Shown piece by piece: positions 1 through 8,430 of a DNA stretch of 64,000 bases. The stretch lies in assembly GCA_019638525.1 (NCBI GenBank), contig JAHBTO010000001.1:310001-374000 (forward strand), written 5' to 3'. The notes under the pieces are model-generated. The model saw only the letters and a program-made list of their open reading frames with translations. It had not been told where the DNA came from and searched no databases. The translations under genes and the position numbers were made by a program. Positions within the stretch are counted from its first letter, which is position 1; each line of letters begins with the position of its first letter. The stretch comes from Ferruginibacter sp. Lineage in GTDB: Bacteria; Bacteroidota; Bacteroidia; Chitinophagales; Chitinophagaceae.

Positions 1-1431
1 TATTTTAGATAACTGGTCGGTATAGGCAACCTGCTGCTGCCAGTCAAGTTCATTGGTAAATGCATCCATCAACTCACTGGCCCTGCTACCATACGATTCG
101 CTTGCTTTAATTTTGTTCTTCTTTTGGTTATTGATGATAGCGGTGATGAGGTCATCATCAAAATTGCCTTTCTTAAGGTTTTCAATCTCACCCAGCATAA
201 GCGCTTTCACATCATCAAGCGACTGGCCAAGAGTAGGCCTTCCTTGCATAAACAGCACACCGTAATCAATCAATGTAAATGCAAATGCAGATGCACCCAG
301 TAATTTTTGTTTTTTAACCAAATTCAAATCCATAAGTCCGGCTTTGCCATTGGTAAGTATTTGCCCAACAAGGTCGGCCATCAACACGTCTTTTGATTTA
401 TTGCCCGGCAACCTGAAACCGATGGTTACATTTTCTGCATCGGGGCCCACTACTTCTGCTTCAATAGGGCTAGTGATGGGCTGCTCAGGTTTAAAAGTAT
501 ATTTTTCAAAAGGCTTGTTTTGCATATATGCAAATGTGGCATCTACTTTCTTTATCATTACATCGGGGTCAAAATCACCGCTCATAATAATACCCATGTT
601 GTTGGGTACATAATATTTGTTGAAGTATTTTCTTATTTCTACCAGTGAAGGGTTTTTTAAATCTTCAATTGTGCCGATGGTTGTTTGTAAACCGTAATTA
701 TGATTCTTGAATAGTTCTGCAAAAAGTTTTTCAAATACTTTATTACCATCATTGTCAAGGCTGCGGTTTTTTTCTTCGTACACGGCTTCCAGTTCGGTAT
801 GAAAAATACGCAATACCGGATGCCTGAAACGTTCGCCCTGTACAGCCAGGTATTTATCAATAGCATTGGCAGGTACATCATCGGTATATACAGTTTGTTC
901 AAACGATGTAAATGCATTGGTACCTTGTGCACCCATGCTGCTCATCATCTTATCATACTCGTTGGCAATAGCATATTTTGATGCTTCTCCCGAAACTGAA
1001 TCAATACGGTGGTAAATTTCTTTTCTTTTTTCTACATCGGTTGTTTTATTGTATTCTTCATACAGGTCATCTATCTTATCCAACTGAGGTTTTTCTTTTG
1101 CCCAGTCAAGCGTACCATATTTATCTGTTCCTTTAAACAGCATGTGCTCAAGATAATGTGCAAGACCAGTGTGGGTGGCCGGGTCGGTTTTACTACCTGC
1201 TTTAACTGCCACGTAACACTGTATGCGTGGGTCTTTATTGGTAGGGCTTAATATAACAGTAAGCCCGTTTTTTAAAGTATAAAACCTTGCTTTAGCAGGG
1301 TCGTTGGTAACATATTTATAAGTATAGCCGCCCGATGTGGCTTCTTTCCATTCAAACTTGCCCGTTTGTGCAAATGCACTTATAACAAATAAAAATGCAA
1401 AAGAAAATAATAATGGTTTGATGAATCGCAT
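1..1431 (-). CDS. M16 family zinc metallopeptidase, partial (C-terminus beyond the left edge)
   Basis: Insulinase-type (M16) peptidase. 477 codons are visible and the frame is still open at base 1, so the 3' part lies outside the window. The protein starts MRFIKPLLFSFAF, a signal peptide ending near ISAFAQ, so it is exported. The inverted zinc motif HYLEH (HxxEH) is at about residues 91-95 in the context GLAHYLEHMLF. The later glutamate expected for the third zinc ligand lies in the stretch containing LEAVYEEKNR. The visible part covers the catalytic M16 domain and the start of the inactive partner domain, as expected for a full-length two-domain protein of about 680 residues or more. The start codon is ATG at 1431, 29 bases downstream of a TAATTTTG promoter element on the minus strand. 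It is divergent from queA. The substrate is unknown; these enzymes degrade peptides in the periplasm. Confidence 0.9.
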   Translation of the reverse strand, partial: MRFIKPLLFSFAFLFVISAFAQTGKFEWKEATSGGYTYKYVTNDPAKARFYTLKNGLTVILSPTNKDPRIQCYVAVKAGSKTDPATHTGLAHYLEHMLFKGTDKYGTLDWAKEKPQLDKIDDLYEEYNKTTDVEKRKEIYHRIDSVSGEASKYAIANEYDKMMSSMGAQGTNAFTSFEQTVYTDDVPANAIDKYLAVQGERFRHPVLRIFHTELEAVYEEKNRSLDNDGNKVFEKLFAELFKNHNYGLQTTIGTIEDLKNPSLVEIRKYFNKYYVPNNMGIIMSGDFDPDVMIKKVDATFAYMQNKPFEKYTFKPEQPITSPIEAEVVGPDAENVTIGFRLPGNKSKDVLMADLVGQILTNGKAGLMDLNLVKKQKLLGASAFAFTLIDYGVLFMQGRPTLGQSLDDVKALMLGEIENLKKGNFDDDLITAIINNQKKNKIKASESYGSRASELMDAFTNELDWQQQVAYTDQLSKI

Positions 1432-1460
1432 AGTAGATTATTTGAGATTTTTAAGAGTAC

Positions 1461-1468
1461 CAAAATTA
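1461..1468 (-). promoter_or_regulatory. Candidate -7 promoter element for the M16 peptidase
   Basis: The minus strand reads TAATTTTG, an exact match to the Bacteroidota -7 consensus TAnnTTTG, 29 bases before the ATG at 1431. No clear -33 TTG is at the usual 19-20 base distance, so the call rests on one half of the promoter. Confidence 0.45.
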
Positions 1469-1514
1469 CGATTATTAAACATCATATATTTACCGTTTGC
1501 AACTTATTTACTTT

Positions 1515-1522
1515 TACTTTTG
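1515..1522 (+). promoter_or_regulatory. Candidate -7 promoter element for queA
   Basis: TACTTTTG matches the Bacteroidota TAnnTTTG element, 70 bases before the queA ATG. A TTTG at 1496-1499 lies upstream, but the 15-base spacing is shorter than the usual 19-20. Confidence 0.45.
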
Positions 1523-1592
1523 CAGGTAATAATTTTTTTAACCTTTAGTTGATTTTTTTATACGCTTCAGCGGCTATTGCAGCCAAAACAAG

Positions 1593-2846
1593 ATGAGCCA
1601 TCCTAAACATATATCCATACAGGATTACACCTATAACCTGCCTGTTGAAAAAATTGCCTTACATCCGCTAAATGAACGTGACGCATCTAAATTGCTTGTT
1701 TACCGTGATGGTAAAATTGAACAGGATACCTATAAAAATATTGCCCAATACCTGCCTGCTGAAAGCTTTCTCGTTTTTAACAATACTAAGGTGATAAAAG
1801 CAAGGCTTAGGTTTAAAAAAAGCAGTGGCGGTGTTATTGAAATTTTTTGTCTTGAACCTTTTGAATCAATAAACGACTACAGCGTTGTGATGAACAAGAA
1901 AGCTTGGGTACGGTGGAAGTGTATGATTGGAGGATTAAGTAAATGGAAAGAAGAGTTGTTGCAAATGGAAGTAACCGTTGGCAATGAAAATTTACAAATA
2001 AAAGCAAGATTAATTGAAAAACATACCGATGCCCATATTGTTGAATTCAATTGGCTGCCTGCCGAAAAATGTTTTGCCGAAGTGCTTGAACTTTTTGGCG
2101 ATATCCCCCTACCGCCGTATATAAAAAGAAAAACGGGACAACAGGATGCAGATCGCTACCAAACCATTTATGCAAAAGACCAAGGCTCGGTTGCTGCGCC
2201 CACGGCGGGGTTGCATTTTACCCAAGAAGTTTTTAAAAGTTTATCACAAAAAAATATTGAAACAGGTTTTATTACACTACATGTGGGCGCCGGTACATTT
2301 AAACCGGTAAAAGCTACCACCATGCAGCATCACGAAATGCATGCCGAATGGATTGATATTGGTATAGCATTTATTGAAAAGCTAATTACACAATTAGATA
2401 AAAATATTGTGGCAGTAGGCACCACATCTTTACGCAGTATTGAAAGCCTTTACTGGATGGGTGTAAAAGCATACTTACAACCATCTTTACATCAGCTATC
2501 GCTCTCTCAATGGGAAGTGTATGAAACACCATTGGCACCGTGCCGCATCACAGCAAAAGATGCATTGATGGCATTGCTAAACTGGTTAAAAAATAATAAC
2601 CATCAGCGGTTGTTTACACAATCACAAATCCTTATAGCACCGGGATATAGTTTTAAAATTGTTAATGCCATCGTTACAAATTTTCATCAGCCGCAATCAA
2701 CCTTGCTATTATTAGTAGCAGCCGTTATAGGCAAAAATGCAACTACTGAACAGGCAAACTGGCGCATTATTTATGATTATGCGCTGCAAAACGATTTCCG
2801 TTTTTTAAGCTATGGCGATGGCAGCCTTTTATTTATAGCCCATTAA
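1593..2846 (+). CDS. queA: S-adenosylmethionine:tRNA ribosyltransferase-isomerase (QueA family, long form)
   Basis: QueA transfers the ribosyl group of S-adenosylmethionine to 7-aminomethyl-7-deazaguanine in tRNA, giving epoxyqueuosine at the wobble position. Family blocks are present in order: FNNTKVIKARL near residue 61 (usual form FNDTRVIPARL), YAKDQGSVAAPTAGLHFT around residues 192-209, HVGAGTFKPVK, VAVGTTSLRS, IAPGYSFKIVNAIVTNFH, and SYGDGSLLF near the C-terminus. At 417 residues it is clearly longer than the common bacterial QueA of about 350. The N-terminal substrate loop also differs (KIALHP instead of the usual IAQxP). From general knowledge, Bacteroidota often carry two QueA-like proteins, one of this longer size, so this could be a paralogue with a shifted role. 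The ATG start is well supported. Divergent from the M16 gene. Confidence 0.85.
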   Translation: MSHPKHISIQDYTYNLPVEKIALHPLNERDASKLLVYRDGKIEQDTYKNIAQYLPAESFLVFNNTKVIKARLRFKKSSGGVIEIFCLEPFESINDYSVVMNKKAWVRWKCMIGGLSKWKEELLQMEVTVGNENLQIKARLIEKHTDAHIVEFNWLPAEKCFAEVLELFGDIPLPPYIKRKTGQQDADRYQTIYAKDQGSVAAPTAGLHFTQEVFKSLSQKNIETGFITLHVGAGTFKPVKATTMQHHEMHAEWIDIGIAFIEKLITQLDKNIVAVGTTSLRSIESLYWMGVKAYLQPSLHQLSLSQWEVYETPLAPCRITAKDALMALLNWLKNNNHQRLFTQSQILIAPGYSFKIVNAIVTNFHQPQSTLLLLVAAVIGKNATTEQANWRIIYDYALQNDFRFLSYGDGSLLFIAH

Positions 2847-2886
2847 AAATAAATTCGTTTGTTTTGCAAATATTAATTTAAAAAAA

Positions 2887-3660
2887 ATGGTTCTTAAAAG
2901 TATAATCAATATCCTTTTTGATAAGACAGGTATTTATATTGGCAAGCGTCCTGTGTACAAAGGCAGTGCTAACTTCAGCATTAACGGGTTGCATTATGGC
3001 AAAACTTTTCCATCGGCCAATTATGCACCCTGGCAAGGTGACGAAAAATTCCTTTTCATCTATAATCAAATAAAAAAAAATACGCTGGTAGATATTTACC
3101 GCTGTTACGAACTATGGCAACTGGTTGCTAAATCGCATTCGCTTGATGCACATGCAGCCATTTTGGAAGTAGGTGTTTGGCGTGGTGGCACGGCAGGCAT
3201 CATGGCAAGGCAGTTAACCAATTTAAAAAGTAAGGCTAATTTATACCTTGCCGATACTTTTGAAGGTGTGGCAAAGGCCGGTGAACAGGATGATTTTTAT
3301 ACCGGAGGCGAGCATAAGGATACAAGTAAACATATTGTAGAAGATGTTTTGAAAAACAAAAGCGGATATCCTTATTACAAAATATTAAAGGGCATTTTTC
3401 CGGAAGATACGGCAGACAAAGTTTTAGCCTCTGAGCAGTTTGGGCTTTGCCATATAGATGTGGATGTGTATTCATCAGCAAAAGATGTATTGGAATGGGT
3501 ATGGCCAAAACTTATTATAGGTGGCGTGGTAGTGTTTGATGATTATGGTTTTCACAGCTGCACCGGTGTTACAAAACTGGTAGAAGAATACAGGAGCCAT
3601 ACCGACAGGCAAATTATACATAACCTGAATGGCCATGCGCTGATGATAAAAATAATTTGA
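2887..3660 (+). CDS. TylF/MycF-like class I SAM-dependent O-methyltransferase
   Basis: 257 residues. The central part resembles the TylF/macrocin O-methyltransferase family: the SAM-binding loop ILEVGVWRGGTAG near residues 92-104, an acidic strand end at LYLADTFEG, and the metal-ligand type motifs CHIDVDVYSSAKD and VVFDDYG, which in MycF and TylF carry the Asp residues that bind Mg2+. These enzymes methylate sugar hydroxyls in natural products or glycans. No biosynthetic cluster surrounds it: queA is upstream (40-base gap) and a transpeptidase gene is convergent downstream with a gap of only 4 bases. A glycan or polysaccharide substrate is more likely than a macrolide, but that is inference. 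The start is ATG and the first 60 residues are lineage-specific. No signal peptide, so cytoplasmic. Confidence 0.8.
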   Translation: MVLKSIINILFDKTGIYIGKRPVYKGSANFSINGLHYGKTFPSANYAPWQGDEKFLFIYNQIKKNTLVDIYRCYELWQLVAKSHSLDAHAAILEVGVWRGGTAGIMARQLTNLKSKANLYLADTFEGVAKAGEQDDFYTGGEHKDTSKHIVEDVLKNKSGYPYYKILKGIFPEDTADKVLASEQFGLCHIDVDVYSSAKDVLEWVWPKLIIGGVVVFDDYGFHSCTGVTKLVEEYRSHTDRQIIHNLNGHALMIKII

Positions 3661-3664
3661 GGAA

Positions 3665-4243
3665 TTATTGCCTGATGGTAACTTTTGTACCTACAGGGAT
3701 ATAACTGTACAGGTCTTTCATTTCGGTGTATTTAACCGATACACAACCATCTGTCCAGTTATAATATTTATCTACTGCCCATTCTTCCTGCGGCCTGGTG
3801 GCATGTATGGCAATACCATTACCTATTCGAGCATTTTTAGGTATCAGGCCTTCGGCTTTTCTTAAATTAAATTTTTGATAACTTTCTTCATTTGGATAAT
3901 CGAGCAATAACTCGGGCCCCCACTTTGGATGTATCTTTTTAAGGATAACCTTAAAATTTCCTTCGGGTGTTCTCTTATCACCTTCTTTCATTTTATCTCC
4001 CAGATCTTTGCTGCCAAACACAATGGGGTAAGTGGCATACCAACCTTCATCATCATATACGTATAGCTCATAATCGCTTTTATCCACAATAATATAATAA
4101 GGATTTGTAACGCTGTCGGCTATAACTTTTGCCTTTGCCGATTTCTTAACTGCAACCCTTTTTATTTTTTTTGCATTAAACGAAACCAAAACAATAGAAG
4201 TAATAAAAAGAAAACAAATTGTTAAAGCCCCGGTGATTTTCAT
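3665..4243 (-). CDS. L,D-transpeptidase (YkuD/ErfK family)
   Basis: 192 residues with an N-terminal hydrophobic segment (residues 5-22, signal peptide or membrane anchor), then a YkuD catalytic domain from about residue 50. The motif His147 (AIHATRP) and Cys167 (WTDGCVSV) gives the His/Cys pair of L,D-transpeptidases. The usual SHGC is here TDGC, so the residue before Gly is Asp instead of His. It would form 3-3 peptidoglycan cross-links or attach proteins to peptidoglycan in the periplasm. The upstream region also holds a terminator belonging to the outer-membrane protein operon, so this gene is probably transcribed separately. It is convergent with the methyltransferase gene. Confidence 0.85.
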   Translation of the reverse strand: MKITGALTICFLFITSIVLVSFNAKKIKRVAVKKSAKAKVIADSVTNPYYIIVDKSDYELYVYDDEGWYATYPIVFGSKDLGDKMKEGDKRTPEGNFKVILKKIHPKWGPELLLDYPNEESYQKFNLRKAEGLIPKNARIGNGIAIHATRPQEEWAVDKYYNWTDGCVSVKYTEMKDLYSYIPVGTKVTIRQ

Positions 4244-4335
4244 GTTGTAAATTATTTCTCTTTTTATAACAAACGATGTGCCGCATAAAAATATTTTAAT
4301 CTAATTTAAAACATTAACAAATATTGAAGAATGTG

Positions 4336-4392
4336 GAAAAAAAATCCAGCTCTTACCCATTTTAGTATGCACTTTAACGGATAAGAAGCTGG
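4336..4392 (-). terminator. Rho-independent terminator of the ECF sigma / anti-sigma / OMP operon
   Basis: Read on the minus strand, an arm at 4392-4379 (CCAGCTTCTTATCC) pairs with an arm at 4358-4346 (GGGTAAGAGCTGG), about 13 pairs with one bulged T and one G-T pair. A run of T (complement of A at 4337-4344) follows directly. It lies 65 bases after the stop codon of the outer-membrane protein gene. Confidence 0.75.
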
Positions 4393-4456
4393 AGGAGAGA
4401 GAAGTTTTTTACGATGCTGTTACAGTTTTTTACACTTGTATTTTTACTTGCGGTAA

Positions 4457-5332
4457 TTACCAGTTGCTAAACCTGAAACCGATATTGTATGGCCTTATAT
4501 CGAGGCTGTGTTCGTACATCGATTGGGGGCTAAGCGAACCGTACAACCTTACCGGCCCAATGCCAAGCTCTGCTATGTAAGAGAATTTAAATTTCTCCAG
4601 GTCGTAATCGCCTTTATTTTTCAACTTACCTCGTTCGCTACTTACCTGTTTGTTACGTTGGCTGTATAAATAACCGGCGCTTACACCTACGCTAAGGCTT
4701 ACACCTCTTTTTTCGTTAAAGGGTTTGCTGGTGAAATTCAGCATCAGCGGTACGGTGATATAATCGGCAGCCAGTTTATTTTTTGAAAATAAAATAGAGT
4801 CCCTGAAAATAAATGCTGCATTGGTTTGTGTATTGGCAGTGTAAGGCACCAGCCCGCCTTCATTATAATTGATGGCAGATTTATAACGATAGTTATTCAA
4901 TTCAAGCCCAAGGCCGTATTTAAGGTTTACATGATGCTTTACCAGGTTAAGCCGCTGCATAAACAGCCAAAGGTTAACATTAACACTTTTTCCGGTACGC
5001 AATTTAAAATCGTTTTTATCCAATGCCGGGTAACCGGGTCTGTTTACCAGGTACGATCCTGCAGTAGCATAATTTGATTGATCGTTGTAGTTAGCAAACC
5101 CCAGGTCAACGATGAACCAGTTGGTACTGATGTTTCTTTTCTTGTGTGGGGGTTTAGGGCCGTTAATATTTATTTCAACATCACCATCTTTTGATGGTTT
5201 TCCTTTTTTAATAATAATCATACCTCCTATCCTGATAGTATCTTTATTATTGCCCTGTTTTTCTTTTTCGTTCTGTGCTGCTGCGGTTAGGTAAATAATT
5301 GCTGTGGCTAAGAGTAATGTTAGCTTTTTCAT
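4457..5332 (-). CDS. Outer-membrane beta-barrel protein (PorT-like fold), last gene of the ECF operon
   Basis: 291 residues with a clear signal peptide (MKKLTLLLATAIIYLTAAAQ). After a Lys/Pro-rich linker (residues 40-65), alternating beta-strands typical of an 8-strand barrel follow: NWFIVDLGFANY, VNLKYGLGLELNNY, VPLMLNFTSKP, VSLSVGVSAGYLY, FSYIAELGIGPVRLYGSL. It ends in NIGFRFSNW, a C-terminal aromatic as in barrel proteins. The gene follows the anti-sigma gene by 19 bases and ends 65 bases before a terminator, so it is co-transcribed with the sigma factor and may be a target or a sensor of that system. I cannot name a function beyond outer-membrane barrel. Confidence 0.75.
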   Translation of the reverse strand: MKKLTLLLATAIIYLTAAAQNEKEKQGNNKDTIRIGGMIIIKKGKPSKDGDVEININGPKPPHKKRNISTNWFIVDLGFANYNDQSNYATAGSYLVNRPGYPALDKNDFKLRTGKSVNVNLWLFMQRLNLVKHHVNLKYGLGLELNNYRYKSAINYNEGGLVPYTANTQTNAAFIFRDSILFSKNKLAADYITVPLMLNFTSKPFNEKRGVSLSVGVSAGYLYSQRNKQVSSERGKLKNKGDYDLEKFKFSYIAELGIGPVRLYGSLSPQSMYEHSLDIRPYNIGFRFSNW

Positions 5333-5351
5333 TGTTTCAATTTTAGTGTGG

Positions 5352-6518
5352 TTATTTTAATGCAATTTCAAAACCGGCCACTTTGATGCCATCGCCGGTG
5401 TTTACTTTAGTGGTACGTTCAATAATTCTTTTTGCTTTGCGTAAAAATCCGCCGAGCGATGTTCGTTTACTTTTATCGTTATCTACATCCAGGTAGCTGT
5501 TACCGGTAGCTTCGTTATTCGTTTCTTTATTGGCTACTGCAATAATGTTTGGCGGTGTATTGTTCCTGTTATCATTGCTGGCAATGCTGCCGGTGATGCC
5601 CTCTTCGGCGGTTTTTCTTACAACTGCAGCATTGTTTCCGGAAACCCTGCTGGCATAATTGTTTACAGGTGTTACGTTTGCTGTTATGCTTTGGTTACTG
5701 CCGGTATTGTTAATATTTTCAAAATTGGGTTTGGGTAAATTATTATCGTTTTTATTTTTTTCTTTTACCTGCGCCATCATGCTTTCATTTGCAGGCTGGT
5801 AGTTTTTATGCTCAACTGTTTTTACATTATTATTATCATTGCCTGTTGAAAGAGTTACCGTATTTTTTTGCACATTGGCAACAATCATCTCATTTGTTTC
5901 ATCATTTTGTTCTCCTGTATTTTTTGCTGATGAATTATTTGCTGTTGTAGTTTCTTTTTGAGAAGGTAAAGTATGTTCCTTACTATTGCCAGCCAATACT
6001 TCATTTTTTACTGGTGTAATAAATTTATTTTTATACACAGATACTCCTACCCAGGTTACAATGCCAAGCAAAACCGCTGCTGCTGCCACCCTCCGCCAGT
6101 TAAAGCCAACTACACGTCCGCCTTCGTGCCTGTATAAAAGTTTCTTATCTGGAAAAACTACAGCCATATCTGGCTTTAGTTTTGTTTTAGAAAGGATGCT
6201 CCATTCATTTTTTGCTGTTTCATCTGTTGCCAGCAATAATTCAACAGGTTGTTTTTCGGCAGCAGTTAACTCATCATCGGCATATAATAATAAACTTTCT
6301 TGCAAGGCAGTAATTTCTTCTTCCCTGTAAAGCCAGTCTTTCTTATCTAAAATAATATCATCAGCTTTAACAACCGTTTGTTGCAATGCTTCAAGTTCTA
6401 TTCTTAAATCAGGGTTAACTTGCACAAATACGTCAACAGCTTTCCTGTCTGCAGCCGATAATTCATTATCTACATACAGTAAAAAAAAGTTTTCGTAATT
6501 ATGTCTTGTTATTTGCAT
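5352..6518 (-). CDS. Anti-sigma factor, single-pass membrane protein with a duplicated N-terminal domain
   Basis: 388 residues. The cytoplasmic part holds two copies of a block of about 70 residues: copy 1 contains LLYVDNELSAAD ending DKKDWLYR, copy 2 contains LLYADDELTAAE ending DKKLLYR. A membrane helix (AAAAVLLGIVTWVGVSVY, about residues 143-161) follows. The remaining 225 residues are periplasmic, very rich in Asn/Thr/Ser and probably disordered. The DNELS motif block is what Bacteroidota anti-sigma proteins show next to ECF sigma genes. The gene begins 50 bases after the sigma gene on the same strand. Function as the sigma's membrane-bound inhibitor is inferred from context and topology; no HxxxCxxC zinc motif is present. 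Confidence 0.75.
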   Translation of the reverse strand: MQITRHNYENFFLLYVDNELSAADRKAVDVFVQVNPDLRIELEALQQTVVKADDIILDKKDWLYREEEITALQESLLLYADDELTAAEKQPVELLLATDETAKNEWSILSKTKLKPDMAVVFPDKKLLYRHEGGRVVGFNWRRVAAAAVLLGIVTWVGVSVYKNKFITPVKNEVLAGNSKEHTLPSQKETTTANNSSAKNTGEQNDETNEMIVANVQKNTVTLSTGNDNNNVKTVEHKNYQPANESMMAQVKEKNKNDNNLPKPNFENINNTGSNQSITANVTPVNNYASRVSGNNAAVVRKTAEEGITGSIASNDNRNNTPPNIIAVANKETNNEATGNSYLDVDNDKSKRTSLGGFLRKAKRIIERTTKVNTGDGIKVAGFEIALK

Positions 6519-6568
6519 TCTTTTTTATTAATCATTATGCATTGCAACAATTAAAGATTCATAATGGG

Positions 6569-7054
6569 TTAAACAACATTTTCTGGCCTCACTATAAATT
6601 CTCTCAATTGTAACCTTGCCCGGTGCAAATACACTTTCACCTGGCTTTCATTAAGCCCTGTTATTTGTCCTATTTCTTCGTAACTGTACCCTTCATAATC
6701 TTTTAATAAAACCAGGCTCCGCTGCTGTTCGTTCAACCTTGCCAATGCCTCGTTCAGTATCTTTTTGGTATCATGCTTTGTATAACTTGCTCCTTTTGCA
6801 TTTTCAGTAAACTCCTCACGCAATACCACTCTTTTACTTTTTCTAAGGTGGTCAATCATTTGGTTATATGCAATGGTAAACAGGTAGCTTTTACTTCGGT
6901 TGTTTTCCACCTTTTCCCTGTTCATCCACAGTTTTTCAAATGCACCCTGCACCACATCTTTTGCATCCTCATTATGCCCCAGGTTTTTGAGGATAAATCG
7001 GTACACATTGTCTGCATACAGGTTAACGCATTCATTATATTCTCTCTCCGTCAT
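6569..7054 (-). CDS. ECF-type RNA polymerase sigma-70 factor
   Basis: 161 residues with region 2 (YADNVYRFILKNLGHNEDAKDVVQGAFEKLW, here spanning two motifs) and region 4 (LVLLKDYEGYSYEEIGQITG then ESQVKVYLHRARLQLREF), the normal content of an ECF sigma factor with no region 1 or 3. It directs RNA polymerase to a small regulon including, most likely, its own operon: an ECF-type promoter lies at 7103-7131, 49 bases upstream. The next two genes encode a membrane anti-sigma factor and an outer-membrane barrel. The start is ATG at 7054. Divergent from kbl. Confidence 0.9.
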   Translation of the reverse strand: MTEREYNECVNLYADNVYRFILKNLGHNEDAKDVVQGAFEKLWMNREKVENNRSKSYLFTIAYNQMIDHLRKSKRVVLREEFTENAKGASYTKHDTKKILNEALARLNEQQRSLVLLKDYEGYSYEEIGQITGLNESQVKVYLHRARLQLREFIVRPENVV

Positions 7055-7102
7055 ACAGTTGGGGGTGGTTATATGGCCTCTATAATAGTTGTTTTAATGT
7101 AC

Positions 7103-7131
7103 TATACGAAGTTGTACAATAAAATGTTACA
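7103..7131 (-). promoter_or_regulatory. ECF-type promoter of the sigma / anti-sigma / OMP operon
   Basis: Minus strand: TGTAAC (7131-7126), a 17-base spacer, then CGTATA (7108-7103). A -35 element with the AAC core and a -10 element with the CGT core at 16-17 base spacing is the typical arrangement for ECF sigma factors, and it differs from the housekeeping TAnnTTTG element seen elsewhere here. It fits self-activation of the operon. Confidence 0.6.
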
Positions 7132-7234
7132 GGAAAAGAAAAAACTGATAACCGGTTGCATTTCTGCGATAATGGGTTTGGATTGGGATGGGTGTTTTTT
7201 ACTTAATTTTACAACTTATTAATATATACTACTT

Positions 7235-8422
7235 ATGAATGAAAAATTTGTGAGCCGTATTGCCGGCGAGCTAAAAGATATTGAAACTGCAGGATTATAT
7301 AAGAAAGAAAGAATTATCAGCAGCGAACAGGGAGCCGAGATAATAGTAAATGGAAAAACTGTTTTAAACTTTTGTGCCAATAATTACCTGGGCCTTTCCT
7401 CTCATCCCAAAGTGGTGGCAGCTGCTAAAAAATATGTTGACCTGCGTGGCTATGGCATGAGCAGCGTACGTTTCATTTGCGGTACACAGGATATACACAA
7501 AGAACTGGAAGAAAAACTGGCCGCATTTTTAGGTACCGAAGATACCATCTTATATGCCGCCGCCTTTGATGCTAATGGCGGTGTGTTTGAACCATTATTT
7601 GGAGAAGAGGATGCCATCATTTCTGATACTTTAAATCATGCATCTATTATTGATGGGGTACGGTTATGCAAAGCACAGCGTTATCGTTACATACATAATG
7701 ATATGGCCGACCTGGAAACCAAGCTGAATGAAACAGCCCATTTACGCAGCCGTATTATTGTAACCGATGGAAGTTTTAGCATGGATGGCACTATTGCCCA
7801 ATTAGACAAGATTTGCGACCTGGCTGATAAATACGATGCCATTGTTATGATTGATGAATGCCATAGCAGTGGTTTTTTAGGCAAAACAGGAAGGGGCACA
7901 CATGAATACCGTAATGTGATGGGGCGTATTGATATTATTACCGGCACATTGGGCAAAGCGCTTGGTGGTGCCAGCGGTGGATTTACCAGTGGCCGTAAAG
8001 AAATAATTGACATGCTACGCCAACGCAGCCGGCCTTACCTGTTTAGCAATACAGTAGCGCCAAGTATAGTGGGTGCATCAATTGCGGTGTTGGATATGCT
8101 GAGCGAAACCACAGAACTTAGAGATAAACTTGAATCTAATACAAAATATTTTCGAACAAAAATGACGGAAGCCGGCTTTGATATAAAACCCGGCGACCAT
8201 CCCATTGTACCCATCATGTTGTATGATGCCGTGTTGGCGCAAAATTTTGCATCAAAACTTTTAGATGAAGGTATTTATGTGATAGGATTTTTTTATCCGG
8301 TGGTGGCCAAAGGGCAGGCAAGGATAAGGGTGCAGCTAAGTGCCGGGCATGAGCAACGGCATTTGGATAAAGCCATTGCTGCATTTACAAAAATCGGAAA
8401 AGAGATGGGTGTAATTAAATAA
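7235..8422 (+). CDS. kbl: Glycine C-acetyltransferase (2-amino-3-ketobutyrate CoA ligase)
   Basis: 395 residues, the normal length. A PLP-dependent alpha-oxoamine synthase: it cleaves 2-amino-3-ketobutyrate with CoA to glycine and acetyl-CoA, the second step of threonine breakdown. Features: NFCANNYLGLSSHP near the N-terminus, SVRFICGTQDIHKELE, DTLNHASIIDG, the PLP-phosphate region VMIDECHSSGFLG, and the PLP lysine K241 in TGTLGKALGGA. The alternatives in this family (ALA synthase, AONS, serine palmitoyltransferase) fit less well; the GTQDIHKELE and DECHSSGF motifs match Kbl. Threonine dehydrogenase is not next door. lutB starts 8 bases after the stop, so the two form an operon. Confidence 0.92.
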   Translation: MNEKFVSRIAGELKDIETAGLYKKERIISSEQGAEIIVNGKTVLNFCANNYLGLSSHPKVVAAAKKYVDLRGYGMSSVRFICGTQDIHKELEEKLAAFLGTEDTILYAAAFDANGGVFEPLFGEEDAIISDTLNHASIIDGVRLCKAQRYRYIHNDMADLETKLNETAHLRSRIIVTDGSFSMDGTIAQLDKICDLADKYDAIVMIDECHSSGFLGKTGRGTHEYRNVMGRIDIITGTLGKALGGASGGFTSGRKEIIDMLRQRSRPYLFSNTVAPSIVGASIAVLDMLSETTELRDKLESNTKYFRTKMTEAGFDIKPGDHPIVPIMLYDAVLAQNFASKLLDEGIYVIGFFYPVVAKGQARIRVQLSAGHEQRHLDKAIAAFTKIGKEMGVIK

Positions 8423-8430
8423 GAAATTTC

